This document shows, piece by piece, positions 9,392 to 18,692 of a stretch of 64,000 nucleotides of DNA. Location: contig NZ_NHPP01000008.1 in NCBI RefSeq assembly GCF_002838835.1, positions 1 through 64,000 on the forward strand. Reading direction: 5' to 3'. The translations under genes and the position numbers were made by a program. The stretch comes from Siphonobacter sp. SORGH_AS_0500 (GTDB taxonomy: Bacteria; Bacteroidota; Bacteroidia; Cytophagales; Spirosomataceae). Numbering within the stretch: position 1 is the first letter of the stretch; each line of letters starts with the position of its first letter. The notes beneath the pieces are model-generated. The model was not told the origin of the DNA. It saw only the letters and a list, made by a program, of their open reading frames with translations, and did not search any database.

Positions 9392-10234
9392 TTAGCGTCG
9401 GGTTATTTTGTAGATTTTACCTTTTTCATTCGTAACTAATAAATCATGATTGGTTACGAAAACCAGTGCTTCTACCTGACCACGTCCAATTTTCAGACAC
9501 GAAAGTGGATGTTTAAAATCAATTTTTTTCTCTTCAATCGCAAAGAAAAATACTTTTCCGTAGGTAAGCACTGCGAACGTTTGCTGGTCGGGACTAATAT
9601 CGGCGGCCGTAATCATTCCATTCAGTCGAATGCTGTCTTTGAGTACTGCCGTATAATCACCCGCCCGGGCGGGTAGGGTATAAAGTTTGGCGGTAGGTTT
9701 TCCCCAGTTTTTGGAAAGAGGTACAAGCTGTCGTTGGCAAAGAAAAAGCTTCGCAGTCAAAAGTTTTTTCGGACTTCTGCGGCGGAAAATCCTTTTGGTC
9801 AGGGTAATGGTATGTGATTTTTCAGCTTTAGTTGAGGAATGAGAATCGGAGACTTTATAAATGCATAAATCCTTACGCGTGTTGGTATTATTACCCGTAT
9901 CACCGATGTAAATATTTCCCTGCGGGTCACGACTCAGTTCCTCCCAGTCTTTGTTCTGAAGATCGGGTAGAGCCCAGGTGTAGAGTAAATTACCTACCGA
10001 ATCTACCTCATAGAGTTCAGGTTTTCCGCCAGAATCATTATGCGTCCAGAATGTGGGTTTACCCGAAGCCGTTGCCAGACCGGAATTTTCATTAGCCACG
10101 GCTGGCATATGGCCTACCTGCTCGATGCGATACTGTCGTTTGGCTCGCGAGAATCCATGGCGATGGCGGTCGGGCTGGCAGGAGCAAAGACTCGTTTTTA
10201 ACCCAAAAAGAAACAAAAACAATTTTGTAAGCAT
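9392..10234 (-). CDS. Putative lipoprotein with beta-propeller-like repeats (three compensating frameshifts)
   Basis: The start looks like a lipoprotein signal (hydrophobic MLTKLFLFLFGL, then LCSC). The body (ENSGLATASG, FWTHNDSGGKPELYEVDSVGNLL, DWEELSRDPQGNIYIGDTGNN) resembles NHL/SdiA-regulated-type propeller proteins. The reaction is unknown. The middle is garbled: the frame as written gives an implausible Arg/Lys/Leu-rich run (about 9675-9825), while other frames give the expected ITYHYPDQKDFPPQKSEKTF, DCEAF, FFANDSLYLF and SKNWGKPTAK. One missing base each in an A5 run (near 9822), a T5 run (near 9745) and a T3 run (near 9717), all read on the minus strand, would restore it. The three losses sum to one codon, so the frame survives. 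The repaired length is about 281 residues. Confidence 0.7.
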   Translation of the reverse strand: MLTKLFLFLFGLKTSLCSCQPDRHRHGFSRAKRQYRIEQVGHMPAVANENSGLATASGKPTFWTHNDSGGKPELYEVDSVGNLLYTWALPDLQNKDWEELSRDPQGNIYIGDTGNNTNTRKDLCIYKVSDSHSSTKAEKSHTITLTKRIFRRRSPKKLLTAKLFLCQRQLVPLSKNWGKPTAKLYTLPARAGDYTAVLKDSIRLNGMITAADISPDQQTFAVLTYGKVFFFAIEEKKIDFKHPLSCLKIGRGQVEALVFVTNHDLLVTNEKGKIYKITRR

Positions 10235-10275
10235 ACCTAAAATAAGAGTTCAACCTTTTGAAGTACGAATGTACT

Positions 10276-11454
10276 ATGAATTCAGAATCTACTTTCCCTT
10301 ATCCGATTCGATTAGCCGCTAGTCTAATTTGCGTCTTACTGATTATCTACGGGTTATACGCCCTGCAAGGCATCGTTACGCTGATGCTGTATTCGCTGCT
10401 ACTGGCGATGTTACTCTTTCCCTTATGCCGTAAGCTGGAAAGCTGGAAACTGCCACGGGTCGCGGCCATTTTCGTTTGTCTAGTGGTACTGATCGGTGTA
10501 CTGGCCGGAATCGTCTGGCTGGTTTCCATGCAGATGGCTAATTTCACGGACGATTTCCCCAAGTTTCAGGATAAAATGAATGCGGTGATTGATCGGGCTC
10601 AACGCATGGCTGACGATCAGTTTGGACTGGATAAAACGCGTCAGAATAACGAAATCAAACGGATTACGAATGACGTCTTGCACAACAGCGGAAGCTACAT
10701 CGGTACGTTTCTATCTTCAACGACTTCAACCCTGGCCGATTTATCACTCGTTCCCATTTTCGTTTTCTTTATTCTTTTATACCGCGATTTCTTCCGAAGC
10801 TTTCTCTATAAGCTTTTTTCCAAAACCCGTCGCCATCGTCTGGATGATGTCCTGGGAAAAATTTATGTGGTGGTGCAGGGCTATCTAACGGGTTTGGTAC
10901 TGGTAATTGGCATCGTCGCAGGATTGAATACGGCTGGGTTACTAATTCTCGGCATTGACTACGCCTGGTTCTTTGGAACGTTAGCAGCGGTGCTATTATT
11001 AATTCCGTATATCGGTATTTTGGTAGGCTCATTACTACCCACCATTTATGCCCTGGTCACCAAGGATTCTCCCATGTATGCCGTTGGTGTTATTGGGGTC
11101 TTTAGCTTCGTGCAAATTCTGGAAGGGAACTTCATTACACCCAACGTAGTCGGTTCGAAGGTAAGCGTTAATCCGCTGGCAGCGATGGTCGTATTGATTA
11201 TGGGGGGGCAGTTATGGGGAATTTCAGGACTGGTGTTAGCCTTGCCGGTAACGGCTATTATGAAGGTCATTTGTGATCACGTAGACGGGCTGAAACCTTA
11301 CGGTTTTCTGCTAGGAGACCCAGAATACAGCCGCGAATTAAAACCAACGACCCGGTTACCCAAACTAGACAGTTTGCGAAAACGAAAAGACAAAGTAGAA
11401 AAAGCTCTGGCTAACGAAGAGCAACCTCAAAATCAGGAAGATACTAGAAATTAA
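10276..11454 (+). CDS. AI-2E family transporter
   Basis: This is an inner-membrane protein of the AI-2E/PerM family, whose members export small molecules or ions; the substrate here is unknown. It has N-terminal hydrophobic segments, a soluble coiled stretch (DFPKFQDKMNAVIDRAQRMADDQF) and then the diagnostic C-terminal half: LSLVPIFVFFILLYRDFF, IDYAWFFGTLAAVLLLIPYIGILVGSLLP, and EGNFITPNVVGSKVSVNPLA. I chose the ATG at 10276; a TTG six codons earlier is in frame. The 3' end overlaps the convergent gene at 11444 by 11 bases. Confidence 0.85.
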   Translation: MNSESTFPYPIRLAASLICVLLIIYGLYALQGIVTLMLYSLLLAMLLFPLCRKLESWKLPRVAAIFVCLVVLIGVLAGIVWLVSMQMANFTDDFPKFQDKMNAVIDRAQRMADDQFGLDKTRQNNEIKRITNDVLHNSGSYIGTFLSSTTSTLADLSLVPIFVFFILLYRDFFRSFLYKLFSKTRRHRLDDVLGKIYVVVQGYLTGLVLVIGIVAGLNTAGLLILGIDYAWFFGTLAAVLLLIPYIGILVGSLLPTIYALVTKDSPMYAVGVIGVFSFVQILEGNFITPNVVGSKVSVNPLAAMVVLIMGGQLWGISGLVLALPVTAIMKVICDHVDGLKPYGFLLGDPEYSRELKPTTRLPKLDSLRKRKDKVEKALANEEQPQNQEDTRN

Positions 11455-12097
11455 GCGGATCAAAATTTTTAAAATGGCCGTTCAGCCGGATGCGTTCTTT
11501 GGTTCGTTCCAGTTCGTCCATAATCGGCATAATGCGGTTTAAATGCCGAAGAATGAATTCCTGACGGGCTACTTCCGAAGGTATTTGAATAAGCTGGTAT
11601 TCTTCGGCAATGGACAATCCGATTTTGTGACCAATTTGAAAAGAAAAATTGAGCGGAAGCTGATCGAACTCAAAGGAAAGTTGCAGGTGATGGTATAATT
11701 CCCTCAGGCGTTCAACCAGGCCGGGAAGGATAACGTGGTTGGGCATGGCCTGCAAAAACTCAACTTCGCCGCCTGCGTACAGTTTGTCCTGAACCGGATT
11801 TTGAAACGTAGTAATTCTGAAAACGTCAAGTCCCTGCGTTTGAATGTCCATCCGGCCATCGTCGTATTGCTTTACCAGTTGAACGATTTGGATTGAAGTG
11901 CCATAATGCATCACATGATTCGGCAGATAAACCGGAATTCCGAAGGGCTGATTCGAAGCGAGGCATTCGCTAATGAGCTGAATATATCTTGGCTCAAAAA
12001 TGTGCAGATTTAACGCTTCGCCCGGAAAAGCGACCAGATTCAGGGGAAATAACGGAAGGAAAGGCATAGGTTCAGGGTACGGGGCTTGGGTGGACAA
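11444..12097 (-). CDS. Lon protease N-terminal (substrate-binding) domain protein
   Basis: The 217-residue protein consists of a stand-alone LON substrate-binding domain: FLPLFPLNLVAFPGEALNLHIFEPRYIQLISEC is the typical start, and GLDVFRI lies near residue 90. It has no AAA+ or protease part. Stand-alone LON-domain proteins are common in Bacteroidota; their role is not established, though a part in protein quality control is a reasonable guess. It is 24 bases downstream of gldH on the same strand. Confidence 0.85.
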   Translation of the reverse strand: MSTQAPYPEPMPFLPLFPLNLVAFPGEALNLHIFEPRYIQLISECLASNQPFGIPVYLPNHVMHYGTSIQIVQLVKQYDDGRMDIQTQGLDVFRITTFQNPVQDKLYAGGEVEFLQAMPNHVILPGLVERLRELYHHLQLSFEFDQLPLNFSFQIGHKIGLSIAEEYQLIQIPSEVARQEFILRHLNRIMPIMDELERTKERIRLNGHFKNFDPLNF

Positions 12098-12121
12098 AGG
12101 AAGTGAACCTTTCCTGACTTT

Positions 12122-12586
12122 TCAGGGATTGGTTTCTACGGTAAGTCCCACATTCTGAATTTCAGGCAGTGGATCCTGACGCATGTACTGTTCTACCTTA
12201 AACGTGTACGAACCCGCTTTGGGGAAACGTAAGTTTTTGATAGCTAAAAACTTATGGTCATAAATATCTCCTAATCCGTTTCCGGTCGGTTTGCCCGTCG
12301 TCGGATTTGCCAGTATTAACTCATCCAGATTACGTTCAATCGTTTTTCCATCAGGCCCCGTCAGTGTACGGGTAACGTAAAGGTTGTAATAGGGGTAGGA
12401 TTTTGTATTACGAAGGTTATAATACAGGTTATAAGTCTTCGTAGTATCCTTAATTTCAAACGTAAAGCTAGGAACCGTCTTAATGGGCCATTTCGCGTCC
12501 TGTAAATCAATATTATCCTTGAAAACGGCATTCGTTTCACAGGCAGTCAAGGAGACCAGAGCGAGAAAAAAGAGAAAGATTCGCAT
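12122..12586 (-). CDS. gldH: Gliding motility lipoprotein GldH
   Basis: GldH is an envelope lipoprotein needed for gliding motility and type IX secretion-linked functions in Flavobacterium. The 154-residue product has a signal peptide ending in the lipobox LTAC (Cys16), followed by the GldH body (NAVFKDNIDLQDAKWP, LYYNLRNTKSYPYYNLYVT, GNGLGDIYDHKF). It lies directly downstream of ricT on the same strand, an arrangement I recall from other Bacteroidota. Other gld genes are not in the window. Confidence 0.87.
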   Translation of the reverse strand: MRIFLFFLALVSLTACETNAVFKDNIDLQDAKWPIKTVPSFTFEIKDTTKTYNLYYNLRNTKSYPYYNLYVTRTLTGPDGKTIERNLDELILANPTTGKPTGNGLGDIYDHKFLAIKNLRFPKAGSYTFKVEQYMRQDPLPEIQNVGLTVETNP

Positions 12587-12598
12587 AAGAATGAAAGT

Positions 12599-12621
12599 CC
12601 CGGAGACGATTCATCTCCGGG
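12599..12621. terminator. Hairpin between ricT and gldH
   Basis: A perfect 8-bp GC-rich stem (CCCGGAGA with TCTCCGGG) and 7-base loop occupy the 42-base space between the two genes. No T run follows on the minus strand, so it may be an attenuator or processing hairpin rather than a full terminator. Confidence 0.5.
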
Positions 12622-12628
12622 AGCAAAA

Positions 12629-13834
12629 TCATTTTTGAGAACGTCCCTGATTGGAGTTACCTCCGCCACCAGAACGCTTTTTCTTATTTTTAGGAGCAGG
12701 ACGATTCTGTGCCTGGAATTTCTTATCCATCCGCACCAGATCGCTATTAATGCCCGAGGATTTGGGTTCGGCCACTGGTATTAATTCCAGTTCTTCAAAA
12801 TTGGCTGGAATAATTCCACGGTTATTCAAAGCTACAATTTTCATTACCTGCGGAATGGCAACCGGATACCAGTTGTCATCGCCCCGGAAGCTAAACCACA
12901 TGATCTTACGGAAAATATCCGTTTTAATCAGATTGGCTTCGCCTTTCTGAACTCTCAACGGCGTTTCCAGCGTAGGAATATCCCGCAGAGCGTCGATGTA
13001 GGTCTCCAGCTCATAGTTGAGACAACATTTTAACCGTCCGCACTGACCGGAAAGTTTAACTGGATTGAGCGAAAGGTTCTGATAACGAGCAGCTGAGGTA
13101 GTTACGTTTTTAAAATCCGTCAACCATGTAGAGCAGCAGAGTTCCCGACCACAAACGCCAATACCACCGATACGAGCGGCTTCCTGACGCAGACTGATCT
13201 GCTTCATTTCAATCCGCACCTTGAACTCACTAGCCAGAACTTTAATAAGCTCCCGAAAGTCTACGCGTTCATCCGAAGAGTAATAAAACGTAGCTTTCGT
13301 TCCGTCAGCCTGAAACTCCACATCCGATAACTTCATGTTGAGTTTCAGCTCTTTCACAATCTCGCGGGCCCGGTACATCGTAGGCAAATCACGAGCAACA
13401 CTCTGCTCATGTTTTTCGATATCCTTTGGGGTAGCCTTGCGGTACACCTGACGAATCTCGGGGTCTTTAATGCCTCGTTTGACAATCTGTAAACGAACCA
13501 GCTCGCCCTGAAGCGAAACAAAACCCAGGTGATGACCGCTTTGCATTTCAACTACTACCGGATCGCCCGTGTAGAGTTCAACCTGAGCCGTATTACGGAA
13601 ATATTCCTTCCGACCCCCTTTGAACTTCACTTCAACCAGGTTACTCCGTTGATTCATTGGCAAACCTAAGCCCGGAGCTTCCATATCCGACAGCCAGTCG
13701 AATACGTTCATTTTATTACAGCCACCCGTTCCACAGGCTCCATTGTTTTGACAACCTGATACGGAAGTGGCATCTTTATTCCCCTTGGTACGGATGCTTC
13801 CACAGCCACCCGTTCCACATGATGCACATCCCAT
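12629..13834 (-). CDS. ricT: RicT/YaaT-like PSP1 domain protein
   Basis: This is a PSP1-domain protein of the RicT family. In Bacillus, RicT acts with RicA and RicF in a complex that affects RNase Y and carries iron-sulfur clusters. The core has the conserved cysteine blocks GGIGVCGRELCCSTW and LSGQCGRLKCCLNYELE. The first residues are also cysteine-rich (Cys 3, 6, 11, 28, 34 and 39), with CGTGGC occurring twice. The tail is basic (NKKKRSGGGGNSNQGRSQK), suggesting nucleic acid contact. I chose the ATG at 13834; an upstream in-frame start at 13900 would add 22 unconvincing residues. Confidence 0.85.
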   Translation of the reverse strand: MGCASCGTGGCGSIRTKGNKDATSVSGCQNNGACGTGGCNKMNVFDWLSDMEAPGLGLPMNQRSNLVEVKFKGGRKEYFRNTAQVELYTGDPVVVEMQSGHHLGFVSLQGELVRLQIVKRGIKDPEIRQVYRKATPKDIEKHEQSVARDLPTMYRAREIVKELKLNMKLSDVEFQADGTKATFYYSSDERVDFRELIKVLASEFKVRIEMKQISLRQEAARIGGIGVCGRELCCSTWLTDFKNVTTSAARYQNLSLNPVKLSGQCGRLKCCLNYELETYIDALRDIPTLETPLRVQKGEANLIKTDIFRKIMWFSFRGDDNWYPVAIPQVMKIVALNNRGIIPANFEELELIPVAEPKSSGINSDLVRMDKKFQAQNRPAPKNKKKRSGGGGNSNQGRSQK

Positions 13835-13922
13835 TTTTGTATGTAGAATTTTTGAATGATAGAAAGTTTGAACGCGACTCCCGAGAGAGCTTTCATTCAT
13901 TCAGGTATTCTACCATCCAAAA

Positions 13923-15201
13923 TTATAAAAGATCGAGGCCGATGTCCCGTCGGAAGTACTTGCCTTCGTATTGAACTGCAGCCGCCGCCATTTGCGAACG
14001 CTGGCGGGCTTCAGCAATGGACGTGCCCAGAGCCGTAACGGCCAGTACACGACCACCATTAGTTACTACCGCACCCGTTTCGGAATGCTTGGTTCCGGCG
14101 TGGAAAATAGTAGTATAATTTTGTTTTTCAGGTACTTGGATAATGTCACCCTTTCCATATTCACCCGGGTAACCACCCGCTACAACAACGGTAGTAACGG
14201 CTGTTTGTTGGAATGACGGCGAAGTTTACATATTTCAATTTGCCTTCTGCAGCGGCTTTTAAAATCACCAGCAGATCTGAATCAATCCGGGGTAACACTA
14301 CTTCCGTTTCCGGATCGCCCATGCGGCAGTTATACTCAATGACGTAAGGGTCTCCATTAACGTTCATCAGACCAATAAAAATAAAACCAACGTAACGAAT
14401 CCCTTCCGCTTTCAGTCCAGCCATAGTAGGACGAACGATTCGTTCCTCTACTTTTTTCTGGAAAGCATCGTCTGAGAAAGGTACTGGAGAAACGGCCCCC
14501 ATGCCTCCAGTATTAGGGCCTGTGTCGCCTTCACCAATGCGTTTATAATCTTTGGCCTCGGGCAGAATATGGTAATGTTCGCCATCGGTCAACACGAATA
14601 CCGACAACTCGATTCCGTGCAGGTATTCTTCGATTACTACTTTGTGAGAAGCGTCACCAAACTTGGCTTCCACGAGCATCTCGCGGAGCGTAGTCTGAGC
14701 TTCTGCTACGTCAGCAGCAATGATAACGCCTTTGCCAGCAGCTAAGCCATCGGCTTTCAGAACCAGCGGAAACTGTTGTTGGGTGATATAGTCTAGCCCT
14801 TCTTCCAGCGTTTCTTTCACGAAAGTCCGTGAAGCTGCCGTTGGAATCTGGTTCTTAACCATGAAGTTTTTAGAAAAATCTTTCGATCCTTCTAATTGAG
14901 CCCCTTTACTATCAGGACCCAGTACTAACACTTTTTTGAGGTCTTCACGACTCTCAAAATAATCACGGATGCCCCGAACCAGCGGTTCTTCGGGACCCAC
15001 AATCACCAGTGAGATATTGTTTTCGAGGACAGCAGCAGCAATGGCTTCAAAGTCATTGACACCGATGGATAAATTGGTTGCTAATTGAGCCGTCCCGGCG
15101 TTTCCGGGAGCGACAAATAACTTTTGACACAAAGGACTCTGGGCGATTTTCCAGGCAAAAGCGTGCTCGCGGCCGCCAGATCCTACGATGAGAATGTTCA
15201 T
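13923..15201 (-). CDS. purD: Phosphoribosylamine--glycine ligase PurD (one-base frameshift)
   Basis: PurD joins glycine to phosphoribosylamine in purine synthesis. The ATP-grasp protein starts MNILIVGSGGREHAFAWKIA, with KADGLAAGKGVIIA near residue 147 and IEYNCRMGDPETEVVLPRI near residue 290. The frame breaks at about 14204-14206, where CCAACAAACAGCC reads on to an early stop. Removing one A (one T of the plus-strand TTT) gives PTTAVTTVVVAGGYPGEYGKGD and continues through NGGRVLAVTALG to a TAA at 13923. The repaired protein is 425 residues, the normal length. This is one of the few insertions among the frameshifts here; a sequence error is likely. Confidence 0.92.
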
Positions 15202-15303
15202 CGGATAATTTTATTGCTGCTGTTGTTAATAACTTAGACCGAAGCCCAACTCATCAGAAGCGTTAACGTAAATATGTAAAAATGAACAGAAAACAAGATC
15301 AGA

Positions 15304-17619
15304 TTAATGACCTAACTCGCTGTGGAATTTGATACGCATCAACCGAAGTTCTTCTTCTGAATATTCGCCGCTTAACTCTTGTAAGGCTACACTCATCGAA
15401 TCGGTTTCGGCACTCATGAAGTACTCATAAATCTCATCCTGACGATCATCATCCATTAACTGATTAATGTAATAATCCAGATTGAGCTTCGTACCTGAAT
15501 AACAGATGTGCTCGATTTCCTCAATCAGCTCCGTCATGCCGAGGTCTTTAGCCTCTGCAATTTCTTCCAGATTGATTTTTCGGTCAATTTGCTGAATAAT
15601 GAAAATCTTAACTTTCGACTTGTTCGTGGTAGTCTTTACTACTACTTCGGTTGCCGTTTCGATTTCATTTTCTTCAACGTATCGGGTAATGACTTCAATG
15701 AATTGCTTTCCAAATTTGACGGCCTTACCCATGCCTACGCCCGTAATCTGAGCTAACTCCTGAACGGTAGAAGGATAGGTAGTGGCCATTTCCTCCATCG
15801 AAGGATCCTGGAAAATTACATACGGAGGAATGTTCTTTTCCTTGGCAATCTTCTTTCGAAGATTTTTAAGCATCTCAAAAAGAGCTTCGTCGTAAGCTTT
15901 CGCATTCGAGCTAATCTCTTCCTTGTCGTCTTCTTTCTCTTCGGGCTGATGGGTGTAATCGTGATCTTTCGATAAAGAAACGACATAGGGAGCTTCCAGG
16001 AACTGAATCGCTTTTTCGCTGATTTTCAGAGTTCCGTAATTCTCGATGTCTTTATCCAGAAAACCTAAAATCGTCAGTTGCTTGATAATCGAATGCCAGA
16101 ACTCGGGCGTTTGCAGGCCGTCGTCTTTTTTATCCGTAGCCTTCGTTTTTGCTTTTACGATTACGTTACCGTCTTCGTCTTCTTCTTCGGCATCATCATC
16201 GTCCTGATCGTTCTCGTAACCCAGCTTGTATTTGCCTTTGCCGAAAACGTCCAGCTTATTATGGCCGTGGCTAACGACGTAAGGATTTTCAACGCCTAGT
16301 AATATATCCGCAATGTGGTTACAGTCGAATCGACTCCCCGTCAGTTGAACGGCCTTCAGAATCCATTCCACCTCATCCTGCATTTTGAATTTCGGCGTAG
16401 GTTTCAGGCAGTTATCGCAGAAACCGCAATCTTTTGGGAAGTATTCACCAAAATAACCCAGTAACTGACGACGGCGGCAGAGCCCGATGTTTGAGTAACT
16501 CACCATCTCCATTAACAGAGCTTTGGCGTTATCTCGTTCCGTAACGGGTTTGTCTTTGTTGAATTTATCCAGCTTGACGATATCGTCGTAGCTATAGAAC
16601 ATCACGCAGTTACCCTCCAGTCCGTCGCGACCAGCCCGACCCGTTTCCTGGTAATAGCCTTCGAGGGATTTAGGAGCGTCGTAGTGAAGAACAAACCGAA
16701 CGTCTGGCTTGTCAATGCCCATGCCGAAAGCAATCGTTGCGACAATGACTTCCGCTTCTTCGTTCAAAAAGGCATCCTGGTTACCCATCCGCGTGTGCGG
16801 ATCGAGTCCGGCATGATAGGGCAGGGCTTTTACGCCGTTTACGTTCAGTAACTCCGCAATTTCTTCAACTGTCTTCCGGCTCAGGCAATAAATAATACCC
16901 GATTTCCCAGCCTGACTCTTGATGTATTTAATCAATTGCTTGTTAACATCCTTCGTCTTCGGGCGGATTTCGTAGTATAAGTTTTTCCGGTTAAAAGAAG
17001 ACTTAAAAACGCAGGCATCCTCCATTTGCAGGTTCTTGATAACATCCTGCTGAACTTTGGGCGTTGCCGTAGCGGTCAAAGCAATGAGTGGTAATTCCGG
17101 GTTTATCGTCTCAACGATGTGCCGAATCCGGCGATATTCAGGTCGGAAATCATGCCCCCACTCCGAGATACAGTGAGCTTCATCAATGGCGACAAAGGAA
17201 ATATTAGCTTTCTGTAAAAAAGCCAAGTTTTCTTCCTTCGTCAGCGATTCAGGAGCTACGTATAGAAGTTTTATTTCGCCATTCAGTACATCCTTTTTGA
17301 CTTGGGTCATTTCAGATTTACTGAGCGTAGAATTTAGAAATTGAGCATTTACCCCCACCGCATTAAGCTGATCGACCTGATTTTTCATCAAAGCAATCAA
17401 TGGAGAGATAATAACCGCAGTTCCTTCACTAACGACGGCTGGTAGCTGGTAACACATGGACTTACCAGCCCCGGTAGGCATAATAACGAAGGTATGGTTT
17501 CCTGCCAGGAGATTACAAATAATGTCTTCCTGCTCACCCCGGAACTGTGAGAAGCCGAAAACCTCTTTCAACTTCGTCTTGAGGGTTTCCTTCAACGACG
17601 CATCAACGAGCATGGCCAT
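15304..17619 (-). CDS. recQ: ATP-dependent DNA helicase RecQ
   Basis: RecQ is a 3'-5' DNA helicase for recombination and fork repair. It shows motif 0 (FGFSQFRGEQEDII), Walker A MPTGAGKSMCYQLP near residue 50, DEAHCISEWGHDFRPEY near residue 145, and the arginine-finger motif YYQETGRAGRDG. The zinc-binding RQC region follows (CRRRQLLGYFGE, CGFCDNC), then a winged helix and an HRDC domain (about residues 585-660). The 771-residue protein exceeds the E. coli enzyme (about 610); part of the excess is an acidic insert (DQDDDDAEEEDEDG near residue 470) and a C-terminal helical extension. Confidence 0.94.
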   Translation of the reverse strand: MAMLVDASLKETLKTKLKEVFGFSQFRGEQEDIICNLLAGNHTFVIMPTGAGKSMCYQLPAVVSEGTAVIISPLIALMKNQVDQLNAVGVNAQFLNSTLSKSEMTQVKKDVLNGEIKLLYVAPESLTKEENLAFLQKANISFVAIDEAHCISEWGHDFRPEYRRIRHIVETINPELPLIALTATATPKVQQDVIKNLQMEDACVFKSSFNRKNLYYEIRPKTKDVNKQLIKYIKSQAGKSGIIYCLSRKTVEEIAELLNVNGVKALPYHAGLDPHTRMGNQDAFLNEEAEVIVATIAFGMGIDKPDVRFVLHYDAPKSLEGYYQETGRAGRDGLEGNCVMFYSYDDIVKLDKFNKDKPVTERDNAKALLMEMVSYSNIGLCRRRQLLGYFGEYFPKDCGFCDNCLKPTPKFKMQDEVEWILKAVQLTGSRFDCNHIADILLGVENPYVVSHGHNKLDVFGKGKYKLGYENDQDDDDAEEEDEDGNVIVKAKTKATDKKDDGLQTPEFWHSIIKQLTILGFLDKDIENYGTLKISEKAIQFLEAPYVVSLSKDHDYTHQPEEKEDDKEEISSNAKAYDEALFEMLKNLRKKIAKEKNIPPYVIFQDPSMEEMATTYPSTVQELAQITGVGMGKAVKFGKQFIEVITRYVEENEIETATEVVVKTTTNKSKVKIFIIQQIDRKINLEEIAEAKDLGMTELIEEIEHICYSGTKLNLDYYINQLMDDDRQDEIYEYFMSAETDSMSVALQELSGEYSEEELRLMRIKFHSELGH

Positions 17620-17800
17620 TCGTACTTTTCTTCAACATCAATTGATGGTTAGATGCTATTAAGGGGAAATATATCCTGACGCTATACGTCGGGAATCAGA
17701 ATTGAAATTAATAAAAAAACTCTGGACAGACCCAAAATCTTTTTCTATTAGGAAAGAAAATGAGGCAGTAAAGCCTTACGCCTCGTCAGTAATTGACTTA

Positions 17801-18274
17801 CTAGCGAAGACGTTCGAAGGCATCTTTCACTTTTCTTTCATCAATTCGGATGAAGCGATTGGCTGCTACATTGGCAAGAAGAGCCACAGCAATGGCAAAA
17901 AAGCCTATTTTAAAGCTACCGGGCGTTTCAGGATTAAATAAGCCATTTGCTTTAATGTGAGATTCGTATGTAGAAAGACCCAGCAGGGCAATCATTACCA
18001 ATGTATTTACCAGATTCAAGAGCATTTGCCGAACGCGGTTCGTAAACTGAACCAGCGAAAACAAAGCCAGACCCGCCGCAAGAATGGCTAAAGCCGCTAG
18101 ATACCACTTGGATTCTTCTACAACCTGACTTGCTGCGTTGGTATAAGTTAGAGAAAAAGCACTTAAAGTAGCGGACTGTCCTCCGACGGTTTTTTCCCAA
18201 ACGGGAAAACCAAGAAACAGACCCATAGAAACAATAATCAGAGCTAGAAATAAAGTTTGGGGACGCTGAAGCAT
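17801..18274 (-). CDS. DUF4293 family membrane protein
   Basis: The 157-residue inner-membrane protein starts MLQRPQTLFLALI, the typical opening of the DUF4293 family of Bacteroidota. Four hydrophobic segments are visible (about residues 8-26, 58-78, 84-103 and 120-140), and the end is short and charged (RIDERKVKDAFERLR). The function is unknown. It lies downstream of a 306-base region that also holds the tRNA promoter on the other strand. Confidence 0.75.
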   Translation of the reverse strand: MLQRPQTLFLALIIVSMGLFLGFPVWEKTVGGQSATLSAFSLTYTNAASQVVEESKWYLAALAILAAGLALFSLVQFTNRVRQMLLNLVNTLVMIALLGLSTYESHIKANGLFNPETPGSFKIGFFAIAVALLANVAANRFIRIDERKVKDAFERLR

Positions 18275-18508
18275 ATACTTTTCAAATGGGAGTTATTAAA
18301 CATCGATAAAGGATCATCACAAAAACCTCCCAACTCGCTTAGATGATGAGTGTGTAAAGTTAAATGGAGAATTAATGAAATGACTAGTATCAAAGTTAAA
18401 TAGATTTTTTAAAAATATTTTCAAGAAATAAGTTATTGATTTTTAGATATTTATTGGCTTGAGAAATAACTTGAGTAAAAAAAACCGTAACTTTTTTTAC
18501 TTCTACTC
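18275..18508. other. Gene-free AT-rich region upstream of the tRNA promoter
   Basis: I see no convincing coding sequence here. The stretch is AT-rich and lies between the divergent DUF4293 gene and the tRNA pair, so it should hold the DUF4293 promoter and upstream elements for the tRNA promoter. Confidence 0.5.
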
Positions 18509-18540
18509 TTGACAAACCCCTTTTTTCGAGCGTACATTTG
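18509..18540 (+). promoter_or_regulatory. Bacteroidota-type promoter for the tRNA pair
   Basis: TTG (18509-18511) is separated by 21 bases from TACATTTG (18533-18540), a good match to the TTG / TAnnTTTG pattern of the Bacteroidota primary sigma factor. An A/T-rich upstream stretch precedes it. It lies 40 bases before tRNA-Gly, as expected for a strong stable-RNA promoter. Confidence 0.75.
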
Positions 18541-18580
18541 CATTCCCAAACGACGGGTAACACAGTAAAAATAATAACAA

Positions 18581-18653
18581 GCGAAAGTAGCTCAGCTGGT
18601 AGAGCGCGACCTTGCCAAGGTCGAGGTCGCGGGTTCGAACCCCGTCTTTCGCT
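18581..18653 (+). tRNA. tRNA-Gly(GCC)
   Basis: A full cloverleaf can be drawn. The acceptor stem is GCGAAAG with CTTTCGC, the D arm contains GCTC..GAGC, the anticodon stem CGACC/GGTCG closes the loop TTGCCAA (anticodon GCC), and the T arm carries GTTCGAAC. The length is 73 bases with discriminator T, and CCA is not encoded. Confidence 0.97.
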
Positions 18654-18660
18654 CAGCATA

Positions 18661-18687
18661 AAGGCTCCGCAGGTCGGAGCTTTTTTT
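18661..18687 (+). terminator. Hairpin with T run between the two tRNA genes
   Basis: The stem GCTCCG/CGGAGC, extended by weak outer pairs, is followed by seven T. It lies directly after tRNA-Gly, so read-through or a second start would be needed to express tRNA-Leu from the upstream promoter. Confidence 0.7.
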
Positions 18688-18692
18688 GTGAG

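Noticed and set aside
13971-14216. Plus-strand open frame in the purD 3' region
   Set aside because: The minus strand here encodes the conserved C terminus of PurD once one base is removed.
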